From: Sulfitobacter sp. SK011
GTDB taxonomy: Bacteria; Pseudomonadota; Alphaproteobacteria; Rhodobacterales; Rhodobacteraceae
DNA length: 64,000 nt
Reading direction: 5' to 3'
Assembly: GCF_003352065.1 (NCBI RefSeq)
Contig: NZ_CP025803.1
Location: forward strand, 310,001 to 374,000
Position numbers and translations under genes: made by a program. Shown in pieces: positions 17,594 through 26,950 of this stretch. Numbering within the stretch: position 1 is the stretch's first letter; every line of letters starts with the position of its first letter. The notes beneath the pieces were generated by a model. The model did not search any database, was not told where the DNA came from, and saw nothing but the letters and a program-made list of their open reading frames with translations.

Positions 17594-18103
17594 ATGGACA
17601 ACGAAGATCATCACGGTCCGCTGATCGACACGACGATCCCGCGGCGCATGCCTGAGTTCATCATCGGTGCAGGGCTGCTCGTGGTTTTTGTCGCTTTGAC
17701 AGTGACACAAGTTGTCACACGCTATGCTCTGAACGCGCCACTGCAATGGACGGAAGAATTGGCGGCGCATCTTTTGATCTGGATGGTTTTCATCGGCGCA
17801 ATTGGTGTCCATCGCCGCGATACGCACCTGCGTGTCGAGATGTTGGACGAATGGGTGCCGCCGCGTGTGGTTGCGGGTATCCGTCTGGCGTTTGACTTTG
17901 CAGTTCTGATTGTCCTTGTCCTGATGGTGAAATCCGGTTGGGACCTGTATCAGTCGATGCGTTTTGACAAGCTGCCCGCGCTACGCTGGCCAATCCGTAA
18001 CATCATCATTATCGCGCCGATTGCCTCGGCAATTATGGCCTTTTATTCCGTCGGCCACATCATCGGCCGCATCAAATTGCTGCAGGGTAAAACCGATGGA
18101 TAA
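17594..18103 (+). CDS. TRAP transporter small membrane subunit (DctQ family), second system
   Basis: 169 residues with four membrane segments and the family motif ALNAPLQWTEELAAHLLIW. The start ATG at 17594 follows AGGGGGGACT, a strong ribosome-binding site; the upstream start at 17573 lacks one. It is the first gene of a dctQ-dctM-dctP-sulfatase series, divergent from the LysR gene. Confidence 0.93.
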   Translation: MDNEDHHGPLIDTTIPRRMPEFIIGAGLLVVFVALTVTQVVTRYALNAPLQWTEELAAHLLIWMVFIGAIGVHRRDTHLRVEMLDEWVPPRVVAGIRLAFDFAVLIVLVLMVKSGWDLYQSMRFDKLPALRWPIRNIIIIAPIASAIMAFYSVGHIIGRIKLLQGKTDG

Positions 18104-19382
18104 CCTTATCCTCTATCTTCTGGCGCTCAAACTGATCTTGCTGTTCGCGGGCTTTCCGATTGCGTTTTCGGCAATCCTTGTGTCGATGCTTTACCTCTTT
18201 GTTGAAGGCATTCCGCTCTCGCTGGTCGCACAGAAAATCTCGTTCTCGATGGCGAATTTTACGTTGCTGGCGATACCGCTATTCATGCTTGCCGGTAAGA
18301 TCACCACCGCCTCTGGCATCTCCGACAAAATCTTTGATTTTGCTTTGCGAATTGTCGGGCGCATTCCGGGTGGACTTGGTCATGTAAACATCGCGTCCAG
18401 CCTTATCTTTTCTGGCATGTCCGGGTCGGCTTTGGCAGATGTCGCAGGCCTGGGAGAGATCGAATACAAGGCCATGACCCGCAAAGGGTACGATCCCGAT
18501 TTCTCGGTGGGGGTAACGCTGGCATCGTCTGCCTTGGGTCCGATGTTGCCGCCCAGCCTGCCGATGGTGATTTTCGGCGTGGCGTCAGGGGTGTCGATCA
18601 CGGGCATGTTTGTGGGTGGTATTTTGCCTGCCTTCCTCATCGCGGGCGCGTTGATGGTCTATGTCTATTTCATCGGCAAGCGCGACGGTTATGTCGACAA
18701 TAGCTGGGATGGGTGGACCAATTTTGCACGCGCTTTCTTTGGCGCCCTTCCTGCATTGTTGACGCCTGTGTTGATTGTTGGCGGCATGTTGTCGGGGGTG
18801 TTTAGCGCCACAGAAGCCGCGACCGCCGCCGTGCTTTGGATTTTGTTTGTGTCCTTCGTGATCTACCGCAGGCTGAGCCTTAAGGGCCTATATGCGGTCT
18901 TATATGAATCGGTGACGGAAACGTCGCGTCTGCTTTACCTGATCGCGACAGCGCTGCTGCTGGGGTGGGTTTTGACGGACGCGCACTTGCCCCAGATGAT
19001 CACCGGCTGGTCCTCAACGACATTCTCTTCGGGATGGACGTTCATGTTGTTCGTCATCCTTCTGATGCTGCTGCTTGGCGCAATCATCGAGAACGCGATC
19101 CTGATCCTGATCCTTGCACCGATGCTGACACCTATCGCCATCGGGCAATTCGGCATTGACCCGATCCACTTCGGTGTCTGTGTCGTGTTTTCCATCATGC
19201 TTGGCCAATTCACGCCGCCCATCGGACTGTCACTTTTTGTCATGCGTGGCATCACCGGCTGGAAGCTTAGCCGTGTGTCTCTCGCCGTTGCGCCGTTCCT
19301 TATCCCACTGATTATCAGCCTCGTGATTATGGTGCTGTTTCCAGCCATCATCATGACACTTCCAAGGGCCTTCGGGCTTTGA
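18096..19382 (+). CDS. TRAP transporter large membrane subunit (DctM family), second system
   Basis: 428 residues beginning MDNLILYLLALKLILLF and overlapping dctQ by eight bases. The frame is open back to 17964, but that part only reads dctQ in another frame. DctM hallmarks are GMSGSALADVAGLGEIE and GPMLPPSLPMVIFGVASG. It forms the translocation channel for the compound bound by the periplasmic protein encoded next. Confidence 0.95.
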   Translation: MDNLILYLLALKLILLFAGFPIAFSAILVSMLYLFVEGIPLSLVAQKISFSMANFTLLAIPLFMLAGKITTASGISDKIFDFALRIVGRIPGGLGHVNIASSLIFSGMSGSALADVAGLGEIEYKAMTRKGYDPDFSVGVTLASSALGPMLPPSLPMVIFGVASGVSITGMFVGGILPAFLIAGALMVYVYFIGKRDGYVDNSWDGWTNFARAFFGALPALLTPVLIVGGMLSGVFSATEAATAAVLWILFVSFVIYRRLSLKGLYAVLYESVTETSRLLYLIATALLLGWVLTDAHLPQMITGWSSTTFSSGWTFMLFVILLMLLLGAIIENAILILILAPMLTPIAIGQFGIDPIHFGVCVVFSIMLGQFTPPIGLSLFVMRGITGWKLSRVSLAVAPFLIPLIISLVIMVLFPAIIMTLPRAFGL

Positions 19383-19410
19383 ACCGGAAACTAAAAATAG
19401 GGAGGAAACC

Positions 19411-20415
19411 ATGTTTCTGAAAAAAATCGCAATCAGCGCAGTTCTGGCCATGTCGGTCGCCGTGCCGCAGGCCTTTGCGCAAGATATCACGCTCAAGCTC
19501 GGCTACGTCGACAAACCAAACGAGCCACGCGGCATGGGTTTCGCCCGATTTGCCGAGTTGGTCCCGGATTATACCGATGGCCGCGTTGCGATCGAGTTGT
19601 TCGATAGCGGCCATTTGGGCAACGACCGCGAGATGTTCAACCAGTTGCTGACAGGTGCCATCGACTTGGGTAAGCCAAGCTACCCGATCCTGTCTGATGT
19701 GGTACCGGAAATGTCTGTGTTTCTGGCGGGCTATTTCTTTGACAGCTATGACGATCATCTGCGTTTGGTCGCGGCGCCGGAATTCGGCGGGGAGTGGAAT
19801 GCGCGCCTTCTTGACGAAGCGCAGCTTCGGATCATCGGCAACAGCTATCAAGGCGTGCGAAACGTAACGCTCAACGGTATTCAGCCACGCAGCCCAGCCG
19901 ATATGGCAGGAATCAAGCTGCGCGCGGTGCCAAACCCGATGGCTTTGGCCGTGGTGTCCGGTCTGGGTGCAAACCCAACACCAGTTCCGTTCCCCGAGCT
20001 GTTCCAAGCGCTGAGCCAAAATGTTGTCGATGGGCAAGAAAATCCGCTGCCGACAATCTGGGCGAATAAGTTCTATGAGGTGCAGGACACTTTGGTGCGG
20101 ACTGATCACCAGATCGCCAGTGCGCCAGTCGTCGTAAATGAAGCAAGCTGGCAAAAGTTGTCAGCGGAGGACCAAGAAGCCGTCACGCGTGCGCTGACCG
20201 AAGCCATGGATTACGCCCAAGAGCTGGGGATGGAAATGGAAGCGGGGCTCATCGAGCAACTTCAGGAACAAGGCATGACCATTGTCGAGCTGACCGATGA
20301 AGAGAAGGCAGCCTTCATTGCATCCGTGCAGGCCTCTGTCATCGAAACCTTTGACGGAGAGGCATGGCCGGCCGGTTTTGCCCAATCCGTCATTGATTTT
20401 GCAGCTGCAGAGTAG
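19411..20415 (+). CDS. TRAP transporter periplasmic solute-binding protein (DctP family), second system
   Basis: 334 residues with a clear Sec signal (MFLKKIAISAVLAMSVAV, likely cut after AFA). DctP features include the Arg-containing IKLRAVPNPMALAVVSG and VVDGQENPLPTIWANKFYEV. AGGGAGGAAACC precedes the ATG. In this operon the gene order is Q-M-P, whereas the first TRAP system is P-Q-M. The sulfatase immediately downstream suggests a sulfated ligand. Confidence 0.93.
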   Translation: MFLKKIAISAVLAMSVAVPQAFAQDITLKLGYVDKPNEPRGMGFARFAELVPDYTDGRVAIELFDSGHLGNDREMFNQLLTGAIDLGKPSYPILSDVVPEMSVFLAGYFFDSYDDHLRLVAAPEFGGEWNARLLDEAQLRIIGNSYQGVRNVTLNGIQPRSPADMAGIKLRAVPNPMALAVVSGLGANPTPVPFPELFQALSQNVVDGQENPLPTIWANKFYEVQDTLVRTDHQIASAPVVVNEASWQKLSAEDQEAVTRALTEAMDYAQELGMEMEAGLIEQLQEQGMTIVELTDEEKAAFIASVQASVIETFDGEAWPAGFAQSVIDFAAAE

Positions 20416-20427
20416 ATCAAAGATGGT

Positions 20428-20449
20428 GTGGCGGGCATGGGCTCGCCAC
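20428..20449 (+). terminator. Hairpin between dctP and sulfatase genes
   Basis: GTGGCG (20428-20433) pairs with CGCCAC (20444-20449) around a ten-base loop, with further GG/CC pairing outside. No U-tract follows. It is more likely an mRNA-stabilising or partial-termination hairpin that lets the binding protein be made in excess than a full terminator. Confidence 0.4.
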
Positions 20450-20489
20450 GCCTCCATTTGAGACCAAAGATGTCAAAGGGCCTAAAATC

Positions 20490-21998
20490 ATGCGCACAAT
20501 CTTCGTTCTATTTGACTCACTCAACCGCTCTGCGCTTGGCACTTATGGCGGATCCATTGACACACCAAACTTCGACAGGCTCGCGGAAAAATGTACCGTT
20601 TTTGACAAGCACTATATTGGATCCATGCCTTGTATGCCTGCGCGTCGCGATATGCACACCGGGCGTCTGAATTTCCTGCACCGCAGTTGGGGGCCGTTAG
20701 AGCCTTTTGACGACAGCTTTGTGGTCAAGATGCGGGAAAATGGGGTCTATACGCATCTCACGTCCGATCATAATCACTACTTCGAAGACGGCGGTGCCAC
20801 GTATCACAACCGCTTCAATACTTACGATTTCATCCGTGGACAGGAAAGCGACGCATGGGTGGCGATGGTCAAACCTCCTATGGAGCGGTTTCGCGAAATG
20901 TATCACGAACGCCAGTTTGGTGGCGCGCGCTCGACCCAACGTGTGCAGGGTATGATCAACGAGACAACGCTCAAGGCCGACAAGGATTTCCCAATCCATC
21001 AATGTTTTGACGCGGCGCTGAACTTCCTTGATATGAACGGCAAAGAAGATGGTTGGTTTTTACAGCTTGAATGTTTTGATCCGCACGAACCTTTTGCCGC
21101 ACCCGAAAGCTTTCGCGAGAAATTTAGGGCCGATTACACTGGTCCGATTTACACATGGCCACAATATCGAAATTCGTCCGACGACACTGCCGATGAGATC
21201 GCGGAAGTACGCGCGAACTATGGGGCGCTTGTGGCGTTTTGTGACCAACAGCTTGGCCGTTTGATGGATTACCTCGATGCCAATGACATGTGGGAGGACA
21301 CGTCGATCGTGTTGACCACGGATCACGGGTTCATGTTGGGTGAGCATGAATGGTGGGGCAAGCTGCGCATGCCGTTCTTTAACGAGATCGCGCATATTCC
21401 TTTGATGATCCATGACGCCCGCAAGCCTGATTCATGGGACACTCGGGTCTCAGCCCTAACGCAAGCCATTGATCTGTCGCCGACGCTGTTGGACCTGTTT
21501 GACTTGGAGGCCTGCGAACACACGCAAGGCAAATCGATGTTGCCGCTTTTGAACGGAGAGGCTGAGGAGATCCGTGATCTTGCGTTGTTCGGCGTCTTTG
21601 GCGGGGCGATTAATGCGACTGACGGCAATCACACCTATTTCCTTTACCCAGAGGACATGGAAGATCAGCCGATTTTCGAATATACATTGATGCCGATGCA
21701 TTCGACGAGCCTGTTTGAGGTTCGCGAGTTGGAGCACGCTGAATTGGTGCGCGGATTTGACTTCACCAAGGGTGCACCGCTCCTGAAGGTTCCCGCGCTC
21801 AAGGATGCCAAGCGGCCGCCGATGCAAGGCGGGGGGTTTGCAGAGACCCATACCCGTCTTTACGATCTGAACGACGATCCAAAGCAGGATAGTCCTGTTC
21901 GCAATGCTGAAATCGAGGCCTGGTTTGACAACAAAATTCGCTGCGAAATGCAGCGTCACGAGGTGCCCAACGAGGCCTACAGCCGCTTCGGATTGTGA
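20490..21998 (+). CDS. Cytoplasmic sulfatase (Cys-type formylglycine enzyme)
   Basis: 502 residues of the alkaline-phosphatase/sulfatase fold. The modification motif C-x-P-x-R is present as Cys48-Met-Pro-Ala-Arg52 in SMPCMPARRDMHTGR, so Cys48 should become formylglycine. Metal residues are seen in FVLFDS (Asp9) and VLTTDHGFMLGEH. There is no signal peptide, so it should act in the cytoplasm on an imported sulfate ester or sulfamate. No formylglycine-generating enzyme or anaerobic maturase is encoded in this window. It follows the TRAP binding protein by 74 bases and is probably in the same operon. A phosphonate-monoester hydrolase activity is a less likely alternative within this fold. Confidence 0.9.
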   Translation: MRTIFVLFDSLNRSALGTYGGSIDTPNFDRLAEKCTVFDKHYIGSMPCMPARRDMHTGRLNFLHRSWGPLEPFDDSFVVKMRENGVYTHLTSDHNHYFEDGGATYHNRFNTYDFIRGQESDAWVAMVKPPMERFREMYHERQFGGARSTQRVQGMINETTLKADKDFPIHQCFDAALNFLDMNGKEDGWFLQLECFDPHEPFAAPESFREKFRADYTGPIYTWPQYRNSSDDTADEIAEVRANYGALVAFCDQQLGRLMDYLDANDMWEDTSIVLTTDHGFMLGEHEWWGKLRMPFFNEIAHIPLMIHDARKPDSWDTRVSALTQAIDLSPTLLDLFDLEACEHTQGKSMLPLLNGEAEEIRDLALFGVFGGAINATDGNHTYFLYPEDMEDQPIFEYTLMPMHSTSLFEVRELEHAELVRGFDFTKGAPLLKVPALKDAKRPPMQGGGFAETHTRLYDLNDDPKQDSPVRNAEIEAWFDNKIRCEMQRHEVPNEAYSRFGL

Positions 21999-22033
21999 AC
22001 GATCTCAGACTTACTATCTTTTGTAGTCTGCCT

Positions 22034-22190
22034 TTATGTATTGCTATCTGTCATCGCCGAAAAGGCATGATCGAGGCCATTGCGAATAGGTGTTTCAAGA
22101 ACGGCCTTTGCGGTCTTGGTATCCCGGGCAAGTGAAGCGTCAAACATGGTTCGGTGTTTATCGACAGCGATTTGACCCTGTGCAAGCGTT
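22034..22190 (-). pseudogene. C-terminal remnant of a GntR/FCD regulator
   Basis: The frame contains AVDKHRTMFDASLARDTKTA and continues to AFSAM. Over 40 residues it matches the C-terminus of the GntR regulator encoded at 15501-16163 at 25 positions by my count. The DNA-binding domain and most of the FCD domain are absent; upstream sequence on this strand has no homology and no start. It appears to be a deletion remnant of a regulator that once stood convergent with the sulfatase gene. Confidence 0.7.
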
Positions 22191-22611
22191 TTCGGTAAAA
22201 ACAAGATAGTAATTCTGAAAGACGTAATGGCCTGAGAATTGAAGTACAAACCATACCAAACGTTGGGTGAAGTCTAAGGTCTGCCGACCACCGGATAGCT
22301 CCTTTGAGAGCGATTTTCTCTGTCCGAAATCTGCACCATTATTGCTATCGTCGCGCTGTGCCTTGCCTGAACGGCGGTTTATCTCGCCGCGCTGTAGCGG
22401 CAGTTTTCGCGGGATCGCAGCGACGATGTCTCTGCGAGCGCACGCAGCGAGAAAACTGAATTCACAGTGTGGGCTCAAAGCCGACCTTGGATGACGATTG
22501 ATCGCCCCATCATCCCGCAAGAATTTCCAAACATCTCTGGCGCTTTCCCCCTTGACCTCCGCTCCGAATGATCAGCCAAATCGGGTTGAACCGTTTGGAA
22601 AATCCTCCGCC
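22191..22611. other. Intergenic stretch, decayed-looking, before the MFS gene
   Basis: No supported gene. The frames here (for example minus 22158-22520) are rich in Arg, Cys and Ser, like out-of-frame DNA. The stretch near 22430-22490 resembles the low-complexity intergenic blocks at 45590-45650 and 48480-48770 in general character (short alternating gc and aa tracts), without a clear exact repeat. Confidence 0.4.
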
Positions 22612-23859
22612 ATGACCACAACCGCTTTCGCCCGTTTTGTCGCTGCATCTGGCCTGACCAACCTAGCAGATGGCATAGCGACTGTGGCATGGGCATGGCT
22701 GGCCTCCCTGCTGACACGTGACCCGCTTTTGATCGCGCTGGTCGCCGTCGCGCTGCGGCTCCCTTGGTTTTTTTTCGCCATCCCGGCGGGCGTCATCACC
22801 GACCGCGTCGACCGCCGATTGCTGATCCTGCGCATGGACATGCTGCGCGGTGTGGCATTTGCCTTTGCGGCTGTTGCAATCTGGACTGCTGTGCCGCTGG
22901 CACCGCCGACAACAGCGCTGACCCAACCCGGTCTTTATATCGCCATCCTTTCCGCTGCCACGATTGTCGGCATTGCCGAAGTGTTCCGAGACAATGCGGC
23001 GCAGACCATGTTGCCCGCGCTGGTGCCACAGGACCGTTTGGAAAAAGCCAACGGCAGGCTGTGGAGCGTCGAACTGGTCGGCAACGCATTGCTCGGCCCC
23101 GCATTGGGGGCGTTTTTGATTGCCGCAGCCTTGCCGCTGCCCTTCGCCGTCGGGGCGCTTGCCTATGTCGCTTCCGTTTTTCTTGTACTGGGCATCGCAG
23201 GGCAGTTTCAGCCTGCGCCAACCCAGACGCGCAATTGGCGGCGTGAATTGAAAGAGGGGTTTCAATTTCTCTGGGGCGCGCAATTGCTTCGGTCGCTGGC
23301 GTGGATCACCGGGGTGTGGAACCTATTGTTTCAGATGGTGATGATTGCCCTGGTCCTGCATGTGCAGGAAAATCTGGGTCTTGATGCCCGCGCCTATGGT
23401 CTGATCCTGGCCGCCGGGGCACTGGGCGGCATTGCCGGCGGTTGGTGGGGCGATGCGGTCATCACCCGACTTGGGCCAAAGCGGACAGCCCAGTGGATGT
23501 TGCTCGCATCCTTCCCGGCCTTTCTCGGCATCGCCTATGCGCCCGGCCCGATTGCACTCGCCGTTGTTCTTGCAGCGTTTGAATTTACCGGGCTGGTCTG
23601 GAACACCGTTTCCGTGTCTTACCGCCAACGCAAGATACCCGATGCCCTGCTTGGTCGGGTCAACAGTCTCTATCGGTTGCTGGCGTGGGGCATGATGCCT
23701 GTTGGATTGCTGCTTTCCGGTCTTATCGTGCGCATTGCCGAAGGCACGCTGGCGCGCGACGCCGCACTGACTGCACCGTTTCTGACGGCCGCAGTTGGGG
23801 CACTGATGCTGGCCCTTGCCGGGTGGCGCGCGCTTGACAGGGGCTTTGCCGCTGACTGA
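22612..23859 (+). CDS. Major facilitator superfamily transporter (EntS-like)
   Basis: 415 residues with about 11-12 hydrophobic segments. The MFS loop 2-3 signature is visible as AGVITDRVDRRLLI. The overall pattern resembles the enterobactin exporter/macrolide-efflux group. I chose the ATG at 22612 (MTTTAFARFVAASGL), because the extra 38 residues of the longer frame look non-coding; the ribosome-binding site is weak. It stands alone on the plus strand. Substrate unknown; probably efflux. Confidence 0.85.
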   Translation: MTTTAFARFVAASGLTNLADGIATVAWAWLASLLTRDPLLIALVAVALRLPWFFFAIPAGVITDRVDRRLLILRMDMLRGVAFAFAAVAIWTAVPLAPPTTALTQPGLYIAILSAATIVGIAEVFRDNAAQTMLPALVPQDRLEKANGRLWSVELVGNALLGPALGAFLIAAALPLPFAVGALAYVASVFLVLGIAGQFQPAPTQTRNWRRELKEGFQFLWGAQLLRSLAWITGVWNLLFQMVMIALVLHVQENLGLDARAYGLILAAGALGGIAGGWWGDAVITRLGPKRTAQWMLLASFPAFLGIAYAPGPIALAVVLAAFEFTGLVWNTVSVSYRQRKIPDALLGRVNSLYRLLAWGMMPVGLLLSGLIVRIAEGTLARDAALTAPFLTAAVGALMLALAGWRALDRGFAAD

Positions 23860-23954
23860 ACCTTGCAGCATTGCACATGAGACCTGCATCTGTGCGACTC
23901 GACAGATTGCGCACCCAGGGGCATCTTTTGCCGGATCATCGAAAGGAATTTGTT

Positions 23955-24431
23955 ATGACCTCTGCCCATCCTCAAGTCGGTCACGTGCACCTCAGGGTCT
24001 CTGACCTTGACCGCGCAATTGCTTTTTACCGCGATGTCCTCGGCTTTGAGGTGACACAGCAGTACGGCAAACAAGCTGCGTTTCTGGGTGCCGGGGGGTA
24101 CCACCATCATATCGGTCTGAACACATGGGACAGTGCCGGTGCCACGCCACCGCCCTCAGGGCACACCGGGCTTTATCACGCGGCGTTCCTGTATCCTGAT
24201 CGCGCCAGCCTCGCGACGGTTCTTGGGCGCGTTTTGGATGCAGGTATCCCTTTGGACGGGGCGGCAGATCATGGCGTCAGCGAGGCGATCTATCTGCGCG
24301 ATCCAGATCAAAATGGTGTCGAGCTTTACCGAGATCGCGCGCCCGCCGACTGGCCGCGGGATGCGGACGGAAACCTCGCCATGATGAATGATCGGCTCGA
24401 TATTCCCGCGCTGCTGGCCGAAGCTTCTTAG
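23955..24431 (+). CDS. VOC family protein, catechol-2,3-dioxygenase-like
   Basis: 158 residues, one glyoxalase/dioxygenase VOC unit pair. The metal triad is complete: His in VGHVHLRV, His in GLYHAAFL, and Glu in NGVELYRD. The HHHIGLN segment is also typical of extradiol dioxygenase-like proteins. AAAGGAA six bases before the ATG at 23955 sets the start. It could be a ring-cleavage dioxygenase, a glyoxalase or a thiol transferase; nothing in the neighbourhood (MFS before, HDAC-like after) decides. Confidence 0.82.
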   Translation: MTSAHPQVGHVHLRVSDLDRAIAFYRDVLGFEVTQQYGKQAAFLGAGGYHHHIGLNTWDSAGATPPPSGHTGLYHAAFLYPDRASLATVLGRVLDAGIPLDGAADHGVSEAIYLRDPDQNGVELYRDRAPADWPRDADGNLAMMNDRLDIPALLAEAS

Positions 24432-24543
24432 GACATAGGTGCACCGGCAGAAAAACCGACGTTATACCGACGCCATTTGGGGCCATGGACAATCATCCCC
24501 CTCTGGGCCAGTTTCCTCAGCAAGCAACAAAGGGCACCCCATC

Positions 24544-25650
24544 ATGGCAACGGGTTTTTTCTGGGACGAGAAGTGCTTTTGGCACGCGGGCGGCAATTAC
24601 ACCTTTACCATGCCCATCGGTGGTCTGGTGCAGCCCTTGGCCGCAGGAGGCCTGCCAGAAAACCCCGAGACCAAGCGGCGATTGAAGAACCTGATGGACG
24701 TCACCGGATTGATCCGCGATCTGGACGTGTGCAGCGCTGAAATGGCTCCTCGTGAGGCGCTGGAGCGGGTGCACCCTGCGTCCTATCTGGATGAATTCAA
24801 ACGCCTGTCAGATGGGGGCGGCGGCGAACTGGGCCTCCGCACGCCTTTTGCCCAGGGGGGGTACGAAATTGCAGCCCTGTCTGCAGGTCTGGCTGTTGCC
24901 GCCGTGGATGCCGTCGCGAGCGGTGAGCTGCATAACGCCTATGCGCTCTGCCGGCCACCGGGGCATCATTGCCTGCCTGATTTTCCCAACGGTTTCTGCC
25001 TCTTGGCCAATATCGCGATCGCGATTGAAGCGGCGCAGGCCAAAGGGATGGCCAAGCGCGTGGCCGTCCTGGATTGGGATGTGCACCACGGCAACGGGAC
25101 CGAAGCGATCTATTATGACCGTGATGACGTCCTGACGATTTCGCTGCACCAAGAGGGGAATTATCCCCTTGATACCGGCGCTTTGGCTGACCGGGGTAAG
25201 GGTGCGGGCGATGGATACAACATCAACCTGCCGATGCATGCAGGGTCTGGCCACACCGCCTATCTGCACGCAATGGACCGCATCGTGATCCCCGCGATTG
25301 AAGCATTCAAGCCTGATATGATCATTGTCGCCTGCGGCTTTGACGCCGCAATCATTGACCCGCTGGCGCGGATGCAAGCCACGGTGAAAACCTTTGCGCA
25401 GATGACCAAACGGATCAAACAGACCGCTGAACGCCTATGTGATGGAAAATTGGTTTTGGTGCATGAGGGCGGTTATTCCGAGGCCTATGTGCCATTTTGC
25501 GGACATGCAACAATCGCGACTTTGGCGGGCAGTGCGATTGATGCCGGTGATCCACTTGCCGTTGCGCATGACAACCGGCAACCGACACCCGCTTTTGATG
25601 CCTTCCTGCGGCAGTCAATTGACGATATGGCAAATCAACTGAACCACTGA
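24544..25650 (+). CDS. Class II histone deacetylase-like amidohydrolase
   Basis: 368 residues of the arginase/deacetylase fold. Motifs in order: RPPGHHCLPDFPNGFC (about 138-152) with the active-site His141-His142, DWDVHHGNGT (177-186) giving zinc ligands Asp179 and His181, and GFDAAIIDP with the third Asp ligand, then HEGGYSEAYVP with an active-site Tyr. Bacterial members deacetylate acetylpolyamines or other small acetamides in the cytoplasm. The start at 24544 (MATGFFWDEKCFWH) has AAGGG nine bases upstream. It begins a run of three plus-strand genes with the nitroreductase and EI24 protein. Confidence 0.9.
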   Translation: MATGFFWDEKCFWHAGGNYTFTMPIGGLVQPLAAGGLPENPETKRRLKNLMDVTGLIRDLDVCSAEMAPREALERVHPASYLDEFKRLSDGGGGELGLRTPFAQGGYEIAALSAGLAVAAVDAVASGELHNAYALCRPPGHHCLPDFPNGFCLLANIAIAIEAAQAKGMAKRVAVLDWDVHHGNGTEAIYYDRDDVLTISLHQEGNYPLDTGALADRGKGAGDGYNINLPMHAGSGHTAYLHAMDRIVIPAIEAFKPDMIIVACGFDAAIIDPLARMQATVKTFAQMTKRIKQTAERLCDGKLVLVHEGGYSEAYVPFCGHATIATLAGSAIDAGDPLAVAHDNRQPTPAFDAFLRQSIDDMANQLNH

Positions 25651-25658
25651 GATATCCC

Positions 25659-26237
25659 ATGCCTGACCCCAATCCTGATGCCTTGCTGTTTTTGCAAACC
25701 CGCCGGTCGCGCCCTGCCAAAACGTTGGGATTACCGGTCCCTGACCGTGGCGCTTTACTGCTATTGCTGACCGCTGCGGCTCGAACCCCGGACCACGGAA
25801 AATTGGAACCTTGGCGGTTTATCGTTCTGGAACGCGGCGCAATGGCGCGGCTGGCTGGCGTTGTGGAAACCCGTGGTGCGGCACTGGGTCACGCAGCTGA
25901 ACAGATCGAAAAAGGCCGCAATCAATTTGATCAGGGTAATTTGGCGGTGGTTGTAGTCGAAGTGCAAAAACCGTCCGAGAAAATTCCCCCTTTGGAACAA
26001 ACCTACTCTGCTGGGGCGGTCTGCCTTTCACTTCTGAACGCATCCCTTGCCGCCGGATGGGGGGCCAATTGGCTCAGCGGTTGGCCCGCGCATGATCGCG
26101 GGTTCATGCGGGACGGTCTGGCGCTTGAGGATCACGAACGCATTGCCGGGATCATTCATATCGGCACCGAAACATCGCACCCGCCCGAACGCCCCCGTCC
26201 AGACCTCGAAAGCATCACATCATGGGTATCTCAGTGA
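25659..26237 (+). CDS. Nitroreductase family protein (YdjA-like)
   Basis: 192 residues, the short single-domain FMN nitroreductase form. Visible features are the N-terminal RRSRPAKT, which binds FMN phosphate in the family (usually RRS), TPDHGKLEPWRFIVL, and the C-terminal AGIIHIGTE. It follows the deacetylase gene by eight bases and overlaps the next gene by 16. The natural substrate of such proteins is usually unknown. Confidence 0.9.
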   Translation: MPDPNPDALLFLQTRRSRPAKTLGLPVPDRGALLLLLTAAARTPDHGKLEPWRFIVLERGAMARLAGVVETRGAALGHAAEQIEKGRNQFDQGNLAVVVVEVQKPSEKIPPLEQTYSAGAVCLSLLNASLAAGWGANWLSGWPAHDRGFMRDGLALEDHERIAGIIHIGTETSHPPERPRPDLESITSWVSQ

Positions 26238-26950
26238 TATTGCAATCTTTTGGCTTGGCGGTGGGACAATTGTCAGACGCACAGTTTCGCCGGGTGTTTT
26301 TGATCGGTATTGGCCTGTCCTTGGCGCTGTTGATCGGCGCGACTGCCGGGTTTTCGTGGTTTATCGAGTGGGTCACCCCGGAAGAGGCGTGGCTGCCTGT
26401 TTTGGGCGAAGTCAGATGGTTGAATGACCTGCTTTCATGGGGGGCCGCATTTCTGCTGGCCTTCCTGTCGATCTTTTTGATGGTGCCGGTTGCCTCTGCC
26501 ATCACGTCGATGTTTCTGGATGACGTCGCGGATGCGGTTGAGGGCGTACACTATCCCGATCTGCCGCCTGCACACCGGACATCCTTTGGCGATGCCCTGC
26601 GTGATACGGTGAATTTTCTGGGCGTGCTGATCGGGGCAAACCTGCTCGCGATTGTGCTTTACCTGCTTTTTGCCCCAGCCGCGATATTCATTTTCTGGGC
26701 GCTGAACGGATTTTTGCTTGGCCGTGAATACTACACGATGGCCGCGATCCGACGGGTCGGGCGCAAACGCGCCAAGGCGTTGCGGCGCGAGAACTTTGGC
26801 ACCATCTGGCTGGCCGGTATTCTAATGGCGATGCCGCTGTCTGTACCGCTTTTGAACTTGCTGATCCCGATTTTGGGGGCTGCGACGTTTACCCACTTGT
26901 TCCACTTGTTGCCACAGGGTGAAGCCAACGCTCAATATCGTCCACGCTGA
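26222..26950 (+). CDS. EI24/CysZ-like integral membrane protein
   Basis: 242 residues with about five hydrophobic segments and the conserved FWALNGFLLGREYYTMAAIR stretch typical of the EI24 (etoposide-induced 2.4) family. Some relatives (CysZ) assist sulfate uptake, but this branch is uncharacterised. The start overlaps the nitroreductase end by 16 bases. Its 3' end overlaps the DUF1467 gene on the opposite strand by 62 bases. Confidence 0.85.
   Translation: MGISVILQSFGLAVGQLSDAQFRRVFLIGIGLSLALLIGATAGFSWFIEWVTPEEAWLPVLGEVRWLNDLLSWGAAFLLAFLSIFLMVPVASAITSMFLDDVADAVEGVHYPDLPPAHRTSFGDALRDTVNFLGVLIGANLLAIVLYLLFAPAAIFIFWALNGFLLGREYYTMAAIRRVGRKRAKALRRENFGTIWLAGILMAMPLSVPLLNLLIPILGAATFTHLFHLLPQGEANAQYRPR

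Noticed and set aside
22430..22490. Possible dispersed intergenic repeat shared with 45590-45650 and 48480-48770
   Set aside because: The blocks look alike in texture but I could not align an exact shared unit by eye.
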